Positions 1-8,252 are shown, numbered from the stretch's first letter. The stretch: DNA of 64,000 nt from Halobaculum sp. MBLA0143 (GCF_041361465.1 NZ_JBGKAC010000001.1:2356001-2420000), one strand, 5' to 3'. The notes: generated by a model not told the origin, from the letters alone. Numbers and translations are program-made.

Positions 1-1610
1 CGTTGGCGACGGAGGTGGAGGTCGTGGTCGGGAACTACTACCACGCCTTCGATCCGACGACGGCGGGAGCGTTCACGGGCGGGCTGATCGACGAGGAGAC
101 GTTCCTCGTGTGTGACGAGGCGCACATGCTGGAGCCGCGGGTGCGGGATCTCGTCTCCGACGGCGTCGGTGACACGACGCTCCGGGACGCCGAGGGGGAA
201 CTCACCCGGGTGATCCAGCCCGTCGCGTTCGAAGACGAGGGGAAGGAGGCGGCCGGGTCGACGGACGCCGACCTCGTCCGGGGGGAGTTGGACGACGCCG
301 GCGTGGAGCTGGACGACCTCCGACGACTCCGCGAGTTCGTCCGCGACCTCCGGGAGGAGTTGGACGACCGCGTGCGACGGCACCTGGACGCCGTCCACCC
401 GGAGTGGACGGACGCCGACCCCGAGGAACTGGAGTCGTACGAGGTGCCGTTGCGTGACCCGGAGACGCCGGCCGAGGACGCGATCAGCCAGTGGGCGCGA
501 CAGGCGGGCTACGACGACCGAGTGTGGTCGCGGGCGGCGGCGGTCGGCGCGGTCGTGGAACGGGTGTTGGACGAGGCCGAAGACGAGGACCGCCAACGGG
601 CCGCACCGACGGTCGGCCGGGTCGTGACGGCGTGGTTCCAGTTCGACCACGAGTCGTACTTCCGGGAGATCGAGCTGGAGCCGACGTTCGACGAGACCGG
701 GGCACCCGACTCCTGGCGCCGGCAGTACAACGCCCGGCTGGCGCTCCAGAACTGCGTGCCGGCCGACGCCATCGGCGAACGGCTCGCGGAGTTCGGCGGC
801 GGCGTCCTGATGAGTGCAACGCTCGCGCCGACGGACGTGTTCCGAGAGGTGACGGGGCTCGACTACCTCGAAGACGCCGGCCGTCCGGTGGTCGAGGAGA
901 CGTTCGGGCTGTCGTTCCCGCCGGACAACAGGGCGTCGTTCGCGGTCGACGCCCCGAAGTTCACCTACGAGAATCGCGGGCCGCCGGGCGACCCGGAGGG
1001 GAACCGCGCCCGACAGGCCCACGTCGACGCCGTCGTGGACGTCGTCGAGACGACACCCGGGAACGTCCTGGTCGGCATGCCCAGCTACGGGGAGGCGGCC
1101 TGGATCGCGGACGTGCTCGGCGAGCGGGTGGACCGGCCGGTGTTGTCCGACGAGTCCAGCTCCGACGCCGCGACGGAGGCGCTGAAAGGGGAGTTCTTCG
1201 ACGGGGAGGCGAAGGTGCTGGCGACGAGCATCCGCGGGACGCTCACGGAGGGTGTCGACTACCGGGGTGACAGACTCGCGGCCGCGGTGATCTGTGGGGT
1301 ACCCATCGTCAGCACGGCGTCGCCGGCGGTGTCTGCGGTCCGGACGGCGTACGACACGCAGTTCTCTCGGGACGGATTCGAGACCGCGCTGACGGTGCCG
1401 GCGGTTCGGAAGGCGAGACAGGCGATCGGGCGCGTGATCCGCGGGCCGGAGGAGGTCGGCGTCCGGGTGCTCGTCGACGCCCGGTACGCCCGGGAGTCGT
1501 GGAACTCCGTCCGGGGACTGTTCCCGACGGCGGCCCGCGAGGAGTTCCGGACGGTGTCGCCGGACATGCTGCAGTTCGGCCTCGAACGGTTCTGGGACGG
1601 CCAGGGGTGA
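1..1610 (+). CDS. XPD/Rad3-family ATP-dependent DNA helicase, 3' part
   Basis: This is the C-terminal part (about 535 residues, reading frame starting at base 3) of a superfamily 2 helicase of the XPD/Rad3/DinG group; the start, Walker A and any Fe-S cluster cysteines lie upstream of the window. The visible part begins with a VVVGNYYHAFDP segment followed by the DEAH box (CDEAHML, near residue 38). Later come MSATLAP (motif III-like, near residue 275) and the motif VI sequence QAIGRVIRGPEE near residue 480, whose arginines contact ATP in this family. Such archaeal proteins unwind DNA 5' to 3' and act in repair. The gene stops 30 bases before rnhA on the same strand, so the two may be co-transcribed. 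The family is clear; the exact repair role is inferred. Confidence 0.88.
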   Translation, partial: LATEVEVVVGNYYHAFDPTTAGAFTGGLIDEETFLVCDEAHMLEPRVRDLVSDGVGDTTLRDAEGELTRVIQPVAFEDEGKEAAGSTDADLVRGELDDAGVELDDLRRLREFVRDLREELDDRVRRHLDAVHPEWTDADPEELESYEVPLRDPETPAEDAISQWARQAGYDDRVWSRAAAVGAVVERVLDEAEDEDRQRAAPTVGRVVTAWFQFDHESYFREIELEPTFDETGAPDSWRRQYNARLALQNCVPADAIGERLAEFGGGVLMSATLAPTDVFREVTGLDYLEDAGRPVVEETFGLSFPPDNRASFAVDAPKFTYENRGPPGDPEGNRARQAHVDAVVDVVETTPGNVLVGMPSYGEAAWIADVLGERVDRPVLSDESSSDAATEALKGEFFDGEAKVLATSIRGTLTEGVDYRGDRLAAAVICGVPIVSTASPAVSAVRTAYDTQFSRDGFETALTVPAVRKARQAIGRVIRGPEEVGVRVLVDARYARESWNSVRGLFPTAAREEFRTVSPDMLQFGLERFWDGQG

Positions 1611-1640
1611 GCCGCAACGTTCAGGCAGCGTCGTCGCCGA

Positions 1641-2246
1641 GTGACGACTGTGCCAGTCGTCGACTGCGACCCGGAGGCGGCGCGCGAGCGTCTCGAACGG
1701 ACGGGCGTGACCGTCGAGCCGGGCAACACGGACCACGAACTGTGGCGGGCGGACCGCGAGGGCGCGACCGCCGTCGCCTACGAGGGGAAGGTGGTCGTCC
1801 AGGGGAGCGACCCGGAGGCGCTGACGCTCCCGTTGCGCGAGGGTGGCGGTCGCGGGCACGTCTACTTCGACGGCGCCTGTCGGGGGAACCCCGGGCCGTC
1901 GGCGGTCGGCTGGGCGATCGTGACGAGCGACGGGATCGCCGCCGAGGGGGGCGAACGGATCGGCGAGACGACCAACAACCGCGCGGAGTACGCGGCCCTG
2001 ACGCGGGCGCTGGAGGCGGCCGTCGACTACGGTCTAGAGGAGGCCGACGTGCGAGGCGACTCACAGCTCGTCGTCCGTCAGGTGCGAGGGGAGTGGGACA
2101 CGAACGACCCCGGGCTCCGCGAGCGTCGCGTCCGGGTCCGAGAGCTCCTCGAACGGTTCGACCGGTGGTCGTTGGAGCACGTTCCGCGGGAGCTAAACGA
2201 GCGCGCCGACGAACTGGCCAACGAGGCACTCGATGACCGACAGTGA
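1641..2246 (+). CDS. rnhA: Ribonuclease HI, archaeal type
   Basis: RNase HI cleaves the RNA strand of RNA-DNA hybrids, as in primer and R-loop removal. The 201-residue protein has an N-terminal extension of about 70 residues and then the RNase H fold. All four acidic catalytic positions are visible: Asp in YFDGACRGNPG, Glu in NNRAEYAAL, Asp in RGDSQLVVRQV and Asp in NERADELANEA. The GTG at 1641 is used; a second in-frame GTG lies three codons downstream, so the first residues are uncertain. The end overlaps the next gene by 14 bases, showing translational coupling. It follows the helicase gene by 30 bases. Confidence 0.93.
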   Translation: MTTVPVVDCDPEAARERLERTGVTVEPGNTDHELWRADREGATAVAYEGKVVVQGSDPEALTLPLREGGGRGHVYFDGACRGNPGPSAVGWAIVTSDGIAAEGGERIGETTNNRAEYAALTRALEAAVDYGLEEADVRGDSQLVVRQVRGEWDTNDPGLRERRVRVRELLERFDRWSLEHVPRELNERADELANEALDDRQ

Positions 2247-2862
2247 CACCGAGGCAGACGAGGCGGCGGCGACACGAGCGGCACGCGAGCGGGCCGGCGT
2301 CGCAGACACGGGGTCTGACGAACTCCCGGCGGACCTGGTCCAGGACTGTCGGCGGCTGACGCGACTGGCCCGCCGGGCGACGGACGACGACGAGGCGACC
2401 GCCTACCGGACGGACCGCGACGAACGGCTGGCGGACCACGGGTTCGTCAGCCGGGTGCGCGAGACCGACGACACACTCGTCGTCTACCCCAGCGAGTGGG
2501 TCGACGACGACGGTACCGTGGACACGACGAACGTGAGCGACACGGACCGCGCGTACGAACTCCTGTTGTCCGGGGCGGGTGACCCCGACGAGTGGGACCG
2601 TGTCGAAGAGCACAACGCCGAGGTCGTGACCGCAGTCGGCGCGGAACACGGCTCGACACACCGTCGGAACGCGCGGGCGTTCGCCGACTTCGTCGGCAAC
2701 CACTACGCCAAGCGGGTGGAGACGGCGACGGCTGCGGAGGTAGAGGAGTTTCTGACCGAGTACTACCCCCGGAACGCCTGGCCGACGGAGCGGCAACGAG
2801 CAGTCGTCCGGGAGTCCGTGCGGTACGTGTTCGACGCCGCCGGGACGACCCCGCCGATCTGA
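2233..2862 (+). CDS. rnhA operon protein, unknown function
   Basis: This is a 209-residue acidic soluble protein beginning inside the 3' end of rnhA (14-base overlap), so the two are almost certainly translated together. I recognise the arrangement as the conserved haloarchaeal 'rnhA operon protein' family, whose biochemical function is not known. No signal peptide, membrane segment or zinc motif is visible. The N-terminal 40 residues are Ala/Glu/Asp-rich and probably disordered; the C-terminal third (around EFLTEYYPRNAWP) looks like a compact helical domain. It ends 10 bases before the convergent PadR gene. Confidence 0.8.
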   Translation: MTDSDTEADEAAATRAARERAGVADTGSDELPADLVQDCRRLTRLARRATDDDEATAYRTDRDERLADHGFVSRVRETDDTLVVYPSEWVDDDGTVDTTNVSDTDRAYELLLSGAGDPDEWDRVEEHNAEVVTAVGAEHGSTHRRNARAFADFVGNHYAKRVETATAAEVEEFLTEYYPRNAWPTERQRAVVRESVRYVFDAAGTTPPI

Positions 2863-2871
2863 CGGGCCCGG

Positions 2872-3231
2872 TCAGCCGACGTGGTCGAGCAGCTGCTCGA
2901 TCTCGCCGCGTCGCTCCGACCCGGTGACGTAGTTGTCGAGCATCCACTCCATCTGAGCCAGCACGGTCTCGCGTCCGGCGTCGGTGAGGGCGTACTGGTT
3001 CGTCCGCTTGTCCAACTCGCTCTTCTCGACGAGCCCCATCTCCACCAGATCGTCGAGGTTGGGATACAGCCGCCCGTGGTTCACGTCGTCGTCGTAGTAC
3101 GTCTCCAGTTCGCGTTTGATCGCCAGTCCGTACATCGGTTCGTCGGCGAGGATGGCGAGAATGTTCTGCTGGAACGCCGTGAGGTCCCGCGTCACAGCCT
3201 CGCCCTCGCGTCGTGTGCGTGCCTCTGACAT
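2872..3231 (-). CDS. PadR-family transcriptional regulator
   Basis: This 119-residue winged-helix protein belongs to the PadR/phiH1-repressor-like group common in haloarchaea. The DNA-binding part covers about residues 10-85, with an AFQQNILAILADEPMYGLAIK recognition-helix region and a wing containing GRLYPNLDDLVEMGLVEK. A short C-terminal helix (ending ERRGEIEQLLDHVG) would make the dimer. I chose the ATG at 3231; an upstream extension to 3402 is open, but its Arg-rich composition is unlike the family. The target is unknown. It may control itself through the AT-rich 3300-3430 region, where short inverted AGGT/ACCT elements occur. It is convergent with the rnhA operon. Confidence 0.87.
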   Translation of the reverse strand: MSEARTRREGEAVTRDLTAFQQNILAILADEPMYGLAIKRELETYYDDDVNHGRLYPNLDDLVEMGLVEKSELDKRTNQYALTDAGRETVLAQMEWMLDNYVTGSERRGEIEQLLDHVG

Positions 3232-3536
3232 CTGTGTTCTCCCTCGTCTGCTGCGGTCGGCACGCTCCGCCGCCCGGCCCCGGCCCACGTTGGAGCCCGG
3301 CCGTCGCCGGCCGTGCGCACCCCGCGTGTTACCTATGCGAGACCTATCAGATAAAACTTTGTTTCGAAGGTTAGTGTTGTACCTAGCTCTAAATTGGTTC
3401 ACTACTTCTACTGCTGTACCGTAGCTTCACACGCCAGTGAGCGCCCGTATCGTGAGATTCGGCGTCGGGTCGCGTCGTCGGTGTGCGCGCGGCGTTCTCG
3501 ACGAAACCGAAATAAATTGTATGTGTTTCCCGTACG
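3232..3536. other. Intergenic region with divergent promoters
   Basis: This gap of about 300 bases holds no convincing gene. Bases 3345-3430 are clearly AT-richer than the surroundings. An ATAAAAC element near 3351 would be a TATA box on the minus strand for the PadR gene, giving a leader of roughly 90 bases. AAATAAAT at 3509-3516 would be the TATA box for the plus-strand gene starting at 3537. The inverted pair AGGT (about 3369) and ACCT (about 3382), plus a second ACCTAT pair near 3330-3345, could be an operator for the PadR protein; this is inference only. Confidence 0.4.
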
Positions 3537-3881
3537 ATGTACAATCGAAAACGAGAGTTATTAGCTCTTGCGGCTCCATTCGCCGGTGGCGAGAGACCGA
3601 GGTGGCGCCGCGACGCAGTGTGGCGTGTGCCAGTCGTCAGGTTCGAGGCCGCAGACAGTCCAGAAGAGACGGCCATCGGCGAGGGGTTGACCCGGGTCGC
3701 GCGCGCAGCCGGCCGGCTGCGTGTCGACACGAGCGTCGGGAAGTACGCCGTCGCACACGCCGACGGCTGTGGCGTCTGTGGCGCCGCCGTCGAGACCGGC
3801 GACAGCTTCTACCTCGACAGCGACGCCGACGAGGTGTTGTGTGACGCACACGGCCGCGAACGCCGCGAGGAGGCCGACTAG
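3537..3881 (+). CDS. Small zinc-ribbon-like protein, unknown function
   Basis: This is a 114-residue protein of unknown function. Its C-terminal third contains CGVCG and a later Cys/His pair (VLCDAH), which together could bind one zinc ion. A TATA-like AAATAAAT about 25 bases before the ATG at 3537 supports a leaderless start there. However, a GTG at 3627 (protein starting MPVVRFEA, 84 residues) gives a more typical acidic haloarchaeal protein, so the first 30 residues are doubtful. The stop overlaps the stop of the convergent gene by 4 bases. No other domain is recognised. Confidence 0.6.
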   Translation: MYNRKRELLALAAPFAGGERPRWRRDAVWRVPVVRFEAADSPEETAIGEGLTRVARAAGRLRVDTSVGKYAVAHADGCGVCGAAVETGDSFYLDSDADEVLCDAHGRERREEAD

Positions 3882-4138
3882 AAGACGCCCTGGCTCTGGA
3901 GCCCCTCGAGGATGTCGTCGACGAGCGTCTCGACGTCGTCGTACGGGAACTCCTGTTCGTCACCGAGCTTGGCCGCCATCTCCATCGCCGTCAGCGACAC
4001 GTCGCCGGCCTCGAACTTCGTCCCCGGGCCGTTCGGGAGCGCGGGCACGAGGTCCATCTGGTTCGAGACGGGGTAGTCTGCACCCTCGAACGCCTCGGTG
4101 AACTGTTCACGGAGTTCTGCCTCCACGTCGTTGGACAT
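3878..4138 (-). CDS. MTH865-like family small protein
   Basis: This 86-residue acidic helical protein matches the MTH865-like family of small archaeal proteins, known by structure but without assigned function. Hallmarks are a helix rich in EQFTEAFEGADYPV, a central segment MDLVPALPNGP and a C-terminal stretch ending LVDDILEGLQSQGVF. The ATG at 4138 is chosen over an upstream extension to 4165 because the family starts near here and a CCTTTTGG promoter-like element lies about 28 bases further upstream. It is convergent with the zinc-ribbon-like gene, overlapping by 4 bases. Confidence 0.8.
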   Translation of the reverse strand: MSNDVEAELREQFTEAFEGADYPVSNQMDLVPALPNGPGTKFEAGDVSLTAMEMAAKLGDEQEFPYDDVETLVDDILEGLQSQGVF

Positions 4139-4240
4139 ACGTGTGACAGCGTCCGAGTTTCCCAAAAGGGTTCCGGAACCCCCGACAACACGTCCCCCGT
4201 TTCGGGCGCGAGAACCGGCCGTCTGGACGGGTACGAGTGG

Positions 4241-4247
4241 CTTTTAC
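4241..4247 (+). promoter_or_regulatory. TATA box for the M42 peptidase gene
   Basis: CTTTTAC lies 25-31 bases before the GTG at 4272. That is the right spacing for a haloarchaeal TATA element driving a leaderless transcript, and it supports the chosen start. Confidence 0.5.
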
Positions 4248-4271
4248 ACCGCCGGGTTGCAACGGGCTCGC

Positions 4272-5333
4272 GTGACGGACACACCGTTCGAGTTCGACTT
4301 CGACCTGCTCCAGACGCTCACCGAGACGAGCGGCGTCCCCGGCTACGAGGACCGCGTCCGCGAGCACGTCCGGTCTGTACTCACAGAAGAGACCGACAGC
4401 GTCGAGACGGACGCGATGGGCAACGTCGTCGGCACGATCGAAGGCGACGCCGACTACGAGGTCGCCGTCGCCGCCCACATGGACGAGATCGGGTTCATGG
4501 TGAAACACGTCGGCGAGGACGGCTTCCTCAAACTCGACGCCCTCGGCGGCTGGGACCCGCGCGTCCTCCGTGCACAGCGCGTGACTGTCCACACCGACGA
4601 CGGTGACCTCACTGGACTCGTCGGCTCCGTCCCGCCCCACACGCTCGACGAGGAACAGCGTCAGAAGGACGACGCCGTCGAGGACGTCGTCGTCGATCTC
4701 GGCCGCGACGGCGACACCGTCGCCGACGCCGTCTCCGTCGGCGACCTCGTCACGATGGAGCAGTCCACCGTCCAGATGGGCGACACTGTCACCGGCAAGG
4801 CGCTGGACGACCGAGTCTGCGTGTTCGCCATGCTGGAGGCCGCCCGCCGCATCGACGACCCCGACGTGACGATTCACTTCTGTGCCACCGTCCAGGAGGA
4901 GGTCGGGCTCCGCGGCGCGACCGCACTCGGCGTCGACGTCGCCCCAGACCTCGCCGTCGCGCTCGACGTCACCGTCGCCTCCGACGTGCCCGACGTGAGC
5001 GAGGACAAACAGGTGACGGAGCTCGGCGAGGGTACCGCGATCAAGCTGAAAGACTCCTCCGTCATCACGACGCCGAAGGTCCACCGCCGGATGCGAGCCG
5101 TCGCCGAAGACGCCGACATCGACCACCAGGTCGAGGTGCTGCCCGCCGGCGGCACCGACACTGCCGGCTTCCAGAACACGAACGGCGCCCGCCCCGTCGG
5201 CGCTATCTCCGTTCCGACCCGCTACCTCCACACCGTCACCGAGACCGCCCACGGCGACGACATCGCCGCGACCGTCGACCTCCTCACGGAGTTCCTCCGC
5301 ACGGAGAGCGGAGAGCACGACTACGCGCTGTAG
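4272..5333 (+). CDS. M42-family metallopeptidase (glutamyl aminopeptidase/endoglucanase family)
   Basis: This 353-residue cytosolic metallopeptidase is of the M42 (TET aminopeptidase) family, which trims peptides released by the proteasome and forms large tetrahedral assemblies. The dinuclear metal ligands are visible: His-Asp in VAAHMDEIGFMV (near residue 77), Asp in GKALDDRVCVF, Glu-Glu in VQEEVGLRGA, Asp in LDVTVASD and His in RYLHTVTE. The PA-like insert domain lies between about residues 80 and 170. The GTG at 4272 gives the normal family length and is preceded by a TATA box; the longer open frame to 4098 runs over another gene and is not used. It stands alone as a single-gene unit. Confidence 0.92.
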   Translation: MTDTPFEFDFDLLQTLTETSGVPGYEDRVREHVRSVLTEETDSVETDAMGNVVGTIEGDADYEVAVAAHMDEIGFMVKHVGEDGFLKLDALGGWDPRVLRAQRVTVHTDDGDLTGLVGSVPPHTLDEEQRQKDDAVEDVVVDLGRDGDTVADAVSVGDLVTMEQSTVQMGDTVTGKALDDRVCVFAMLEAARRIDDPDVTIHFCATVQEEVGLRGATALGVDVAPDLAVALDVTVASDVPDVSEDKQVTELGEGTAIKLKDSSVITTPKVHRRMRAVAEDADIDHQVEVLPAGGTDTAGFQNTNGARPVGAISVPTRYLHTVTETAHGDDIAATVDLLTEFLRTESGEHDYAL

Positions 5334-5748
5334 TAACCGCCCTCTCTCGTTCCTCGGCCGCGCGTCCGCACTCCCAGTCGAGAAGAGCTCGACCGAGAAG
5401 GCCCGGGTCTTCGACCCTCACCCACGCCGGGCCGTAGTGGCCCGCCACAGCCGCACCGCTCGCAACGGAGTCGAGTCTGTCGGTCCTGCTCGCTCCCGAC
5501 GGTCGCTGCGCGGGCTACCGTTCGTCGGTTCGAGTCGTCCCGGAGGCTGTCGGATGATTCGGATGGCTCGCTTCGCTCCCCGTTTCACGTCGAGAGAAAC
5601 GTCCCGGCGGCGATTTGAACGTGCCGAACGGGTCCTGCTCGCTCCCGACGGTCGCTGCGCGGGCTACCGTTCGTCGGTTCAAATCGTCCCGGAGGCTGTC
5701 GGATGATTCGGACGGCTCGCTTCGCTCCCCATTTCACGTCGAGAGAAA
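5334..5748. other. Gene-free region with a 140-base direct duplication
   Basis: No gene is supported here. The region is filled by two direct copies of a 140-base unit (described separately) next to tRNA-Arg. The remaining part, 5334-5481, is GC-rich with no clear promoter or reading frame. Confidence 0.6.
5482..5621 (+). repeat. Direct repeat, copy 1 (contains a tRNA-Arg 3' fragment)
   Basis: This unit is repeated 149 bases further on (5631-5770) with only a few mismatches. Its last 22 bases (5600-5621) equal the 3' end of the tRNA-Arg gene (T-arm half, acceptor strand and discriminator), so copy 1 carries a detached tRNA 3' fragment. The arrangement is that of a tRNA-targeted integration site or a tandem duplication across the tRNA end. 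Confidence 0.8.
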
Positions 5749-5770
5749 CGTCCCGGCGGCGATTTGAACG
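5631..5770 (+). repeat. Direct repeat, copy 2 (runs into the intact tRNA-Arg)
   Basis: This is the second copy of the 140-base unit. It ends 22 bases inside the 3' end of the functional tRNA-Arg gene, so the tRNA part is shared by both copies. It differs from copy 1 at isolated positions, for example CAAATCG against CGAGTCG in the middle. Confidence 0.8.
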
Positions 5771-5821
5771 CCGGTCCCTGGCTCCGCAAGCCAAGAGGAT
5801 AGTCCACTACCCTACCAGGAC
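5749..5821 (-). tRNA. tRNA-Arg (anticodon GCG)
   Basis: On the minus strand, the 73-base gene starts GTCCTGG, which pairs with CCGGGAC (one G-T wobble) to close a 7-bp acceptor with G as discriminator. The anticodon arm is TTGGC, loop TTGCGGA, GCCAG, giving anticodon GCG for CGC arginine codons. The T arm is CGGCG, TTCAAAT, CGCCG. No intron and no encoded CCA. The last 22 bases are duplicated upstream at 5600-5621. Confidence 0.93.
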
Positions 5822-5908
5822 TCATCTCACCGTACTGCCGAGTCACGTAAGACAGTTACGATCCGTCCGTCTACCGGATGGACAAGCGGCTGTTTGTCCG
5901 ACCACCGA

Positions 5909-5915
5909 GTATATG
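5909..5915 (+). promoter_or_regulatory. TATA box for the lipoprotein gene
   Basis: GTATATG lies 26-32 bases before the ATG at 5941, fitting a leaderless haloarchaeal promoter. Confidence 0.55.
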
Positions 5916-5940
5916 AGTTTCGGAGTCGAATACGCGGAAC

Positions 5941-6516
5941 ATGAGACGGAGACGACTGCTCGCTGCGCTCGCGGCGGGCGCGCTCGCTGGATGTACGGCC
6001 GACAGCGGCGGCGGTGCACCCGGCGACTCCGACAACCCCACGCGATCGGCGACTGCGACGGAGACTGCCACACCGTCGTCGACTGACACACCCACACCGA
6101 CCGACAGCCCGACACAGACCGACAGTCCCACGCCGACGAACGGTCTCCCGTCGTCACCGACGGATACAGTGACGCTGGGGTCCACCGTGGACGAGGCGAC
6201 GCTCGAGCGCACGGGCGAGTGTTCCAGAGCCGGCGGGGCCACGGCGACCGTCGGCGTCGACGGGACGGCCGTCCGCGTGGAAGGGTGTATCCGCGGCCCC
6301 ACCGGTTGCTCGCAGCCGAGGCTGTCGGCGGTGACCCGCGAGGGCGGCCGACTCGTCGTCACCGTCGAGACCGTCGAGACCGGCGACATCTGCACACAAC
6401 AGCTCGTCTACCGGAGTTACGCCGCCGAGTTGCGACTCGACGCGCTCCCCGAGGTGGTCGTCGTGCGCCACGCCCGCTCGGACGGCACCCGGGTCGCCGC
6501 CGAGACGGAGCCGTAG
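5941..6516 (+). CDS. Secreted lipoprotein, unknown function
   Basis: This is a 191-residue protein with an N-terminal run of four arginines, a short Ala/Leu-rich core and the lipobox LAGC (Cys at residue 18), so it is predicted to be exported, probably by the Tat pathway, and lipid-anchored outside the cell. Residues about 20-70 are a Ser/Thr/Pro/Asp linker made of repeated TDSPT-like units, a typical haloarchaeal cell-surface spacer and possible glycosylation region. The C-terminal 110 residues form a small beta-rich domain with four cysteines that could make two disulfides. The function is not recognised. It is a single-gene unit with a good TATA box. Confidence 0.75.
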   Translation: MRRRRLLAALAAGALAGCTADSGGGAPGDSDNPTRSATATETATPSSTDTPTPTDSPTQTDSPTPTNGLPSSPTDTVTLGSTVDEATLERTGECSRAGGATATVGVDGTAVRVEGCIRGPTGCSQPRLSAVTREGGRLVVTVETVETGDICTQQLVYRSYAAELRLDALPEVVVVRHARSDGTRVAAETEP

Positions 6517-6642
6517 CCCGCCGGAGGTTGAAGTGGGAGGCCGACACAGACGGCCCGTGACGGGAGCGACGACGAGACCACGCCACGGACGCACGACGGG
6601 GGACGACCCCGCGAACGACCGGTTCACGACCGAACGGCAACG

Positions 6643-6652
6643 TTTAACGGAG
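6643..6652 (+). promoter_or_regulatory. TATA box for the RPA gene
   Basis: CGTTTAACGG lies about 27-36 bases upstream of the ATG at 6679, matching the haloarchaeal promoter element TTTAA with near-leaderless spacing. Confidence 0.5.
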
Positions 6653-6678
6653 CCGTCTGCCTCTGGTACGACGAACAG

Positions 6679-8124
6679 ATGGGTGTGATCGAGGACGTAT
6701 TCGAGGAGGACGTAGACGCGGAAATCTCTCTGGAGGAGTTCACCGACGCCGTCGAGTCGAAGGTAGAACAGATGGGTGGGCTCGCAGACGAGGAGACGGC
6801 CGCGATGCTCGTCGCCCACGAGCTCGACGACCAAGACGTGGACTGCGTCGCCGACGTGGAGCCGGGGATGGACGACGTGACGTTCCTCGCCAAGGTCACC
6901 TCCGTCGGCGAACTCCGGACGTTCGAGCGCGACGAGGAGGACCGCGAGGACGGGAAGGTGTTGAACGTCGAGGTGGCAGACGAGTCCGGACACGTCACGA
7001 TCACGATGTGGGACCGGATGGCCGAAGACGCCGTCGAGCGGCTGGAGCCCGGCGACGTGTTGGACGTGGCCGGTCGGCCGAAGGACGGCTACAACGGCCT
7101 CGAGGTGTCCGTCGACGACATCGACCCCGACCCCGAGGGCGACGTGAACGTGGAGATCGTCGACGAGTACCGCGTCGAGGATCTGACGATGGGCGCGTCC
7201 GACGTGACGCTCGTCGGGGAGCTCCTCGACACGGACGCCGTCCGGACGTTCGACCGTGACGACGGCAGCGAGGGACGGGTGGCGAACCTCGCGGTCGGCG
7301 ACGAGACCGGTCGCGTCCGGGTGACGCTGTGGGACGAACGCGCCCCCCGGGCCGAGGAGCTCACGCCCGGCGAGACCGTCGAGATCGTCGACGGCTACGT
7401 CCGAGAGCGCGACGGGGATCTAGAGCTACACGTCGGCTCCCGGGGTGCCGTCGAGGTGGTCGACGAGACGGTCGACTACGAGCCGGACACGACCGACATC
7501 GGCGCACTCGAGCTGGAGGACACGGTCGACATCGCCGGCGGCGTGATCGAGACCAGCGAGAAACGCACGTTCGACCGCGACGACGGCAGCGAGGGGCAGG
7601 TCCGCAACGTCCGGCTGAAAGACGACACCGGGGAGATCCGGGTCGCGCTGTGGGGGGACAAGGCCGACCTCGACATCGACCTCGCCGACGAGATCGCCTG
7701 CACGGACGTGGAGATCCAGGAGGGGTGGCAGGACGACCTGGAGGCGTCGGCCGGCTGGCAGTCCACCGTCACCGTGCTCGGCGACACGACACCCGACACG
7801 GACGACGGCGACCAGGACGGCCTCTCCGCGTTCGGCGACGACACGGACACGACGGACGCGGACGAGGCGGCCGTCGCAGAGGCGACGACGGGCGGCGCCG
7901 TCGCCGCGACCGCCGAGACGGACGCCGGCGGCGACACGACCGAGACGGGCGAGACGGAGACGGAGTTCACCGGCACGGTCGTCCAAGCCGGCAGCCCGGT
8001 CGTCTTGGACGACGGGACGGAGACGAAACGGGTGGAGACGGACGCCTCCCTCCGGCTGGGCGAGGAGGTCACCGTTCGCGGGCCGGAGACGGACGGCACC
8101 ATCGACGCGGACGACGTGTTCTGA
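6679..8124 (+). CDS. rpaC: Replication protein A (single-stranded DNA-binding protein with several OB folds)
   Basis: This 481-residue single-stranded DNA-binding protein acts in replication, repair and recombination. An N-terminal helical part (about 1-60) is followed by three OB folds at about 65-160, 170-265 and 270-365, each showing the family pattern VTLVGELL...RTFDRDDGSEGRV...GDETGRVRVTLWD. A long Asp/Thr/Ala-rich linker (about 375-430) leads to a short C-terminal beta segment, probably a further small OB-like domain. The layout and length match the stand-alone haloarchaeal RPA (Rpa2/RpaC, essential in Haloferax) rather than Rpa1 or Rpa3, which sit in operons with partner genes. The symbol is assigned by this similarity. 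It ends at the start of a 19-base tandem repeat. Confidence 0.88.
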   Translation: MGVIEDVFEEDVDAEISLEEFTDAVESKVEQMGGLADEETAAMLVAHELDDQDVDCVADVEPGMDDVTFLAKVTSVGELRTFERDEEDREDGKVLNVEVADESGHVTITMWDRMAEDAVERLEPGDVLDVAGRPKDGYNGLEVSVDDIDPDPEGDVNVEIVDEYRVEDLTMGASDVTLVGELLDTDAVRTFDRDDGSEGRVANLAVGDETGRVRVTLWDERAPRAEELTPGETVEIVDGYVRERDGDLELHVGSRGAVEVVDETVDYEPDTTDIGALELEDTVDIAGGVIETSEKRTFDRDDGSEGQVRNVRLKDDTGEIRVALWGDKADLDIDLADEIACTDVEIQEGWQDDLEASAGWQSTVTVLGDTTPDTDDGDQDGLSAFGDDTDTTDADEAAVAEATTGGAVAATAETDAGGDTTETGETETEFTGTVVQAGSPVVLDDGTETKRVETDASLRLGEEVTVRGPETDGTIDADDVF

Positions 8125-8194
8125 CGCGGACGGGCTCTTCTGACGTGGGTCGACTGTTCCGACGCGGGTGAACTGTTCTGGCGCGGGTGATGTC
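8119..8194 (+). repeat. Tandem repeat of four 19-base units
   Basis: Four direct units of exactly 19 bases start at 8119, 8138, 8157 and 8176, each beginning TTCTGACG or a near match and containing GCGGGTGA or similar. The first overlaps the last codons of the RPA gene, and the array ends about 30 bases before the thrS TATA box. There is no coding role; it probably arose by slippage. Confidence 0.7.
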
Positions 8195-8218
8195 TTCGTC
8201 GCCGGCAGCGTCGTCGGT

Positions 8219-8227
8219 AAACCTTAA
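8219..8227 (+). promoter_or_regulatory. TATA box for thrS
   Basis: AAACCTTAA lies 26-34 bases before the ATG at 8253, with spacing for a leaderless start. Confidence 0.45.
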
Positions 8228-8252
8228 CCGCCCGCTCGGTCTCCCCAGGGAC

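Noticed and set aside
4107-5318. A 403-codon open frame antisense to the M42 peptidase gene
   Set aside because: It is the mirror of a well-supported gene; GC-rich haloarchaeal DNA leaves long antisense frames open. Its product has no recognisable domain.
5437-5706. An 89-codon frame next to tRNA-Arg, repeated in the second copy
   Set aside because: It exists only because of the 140-base duplication; it contains tRNA 3' sequence and has no start signal.
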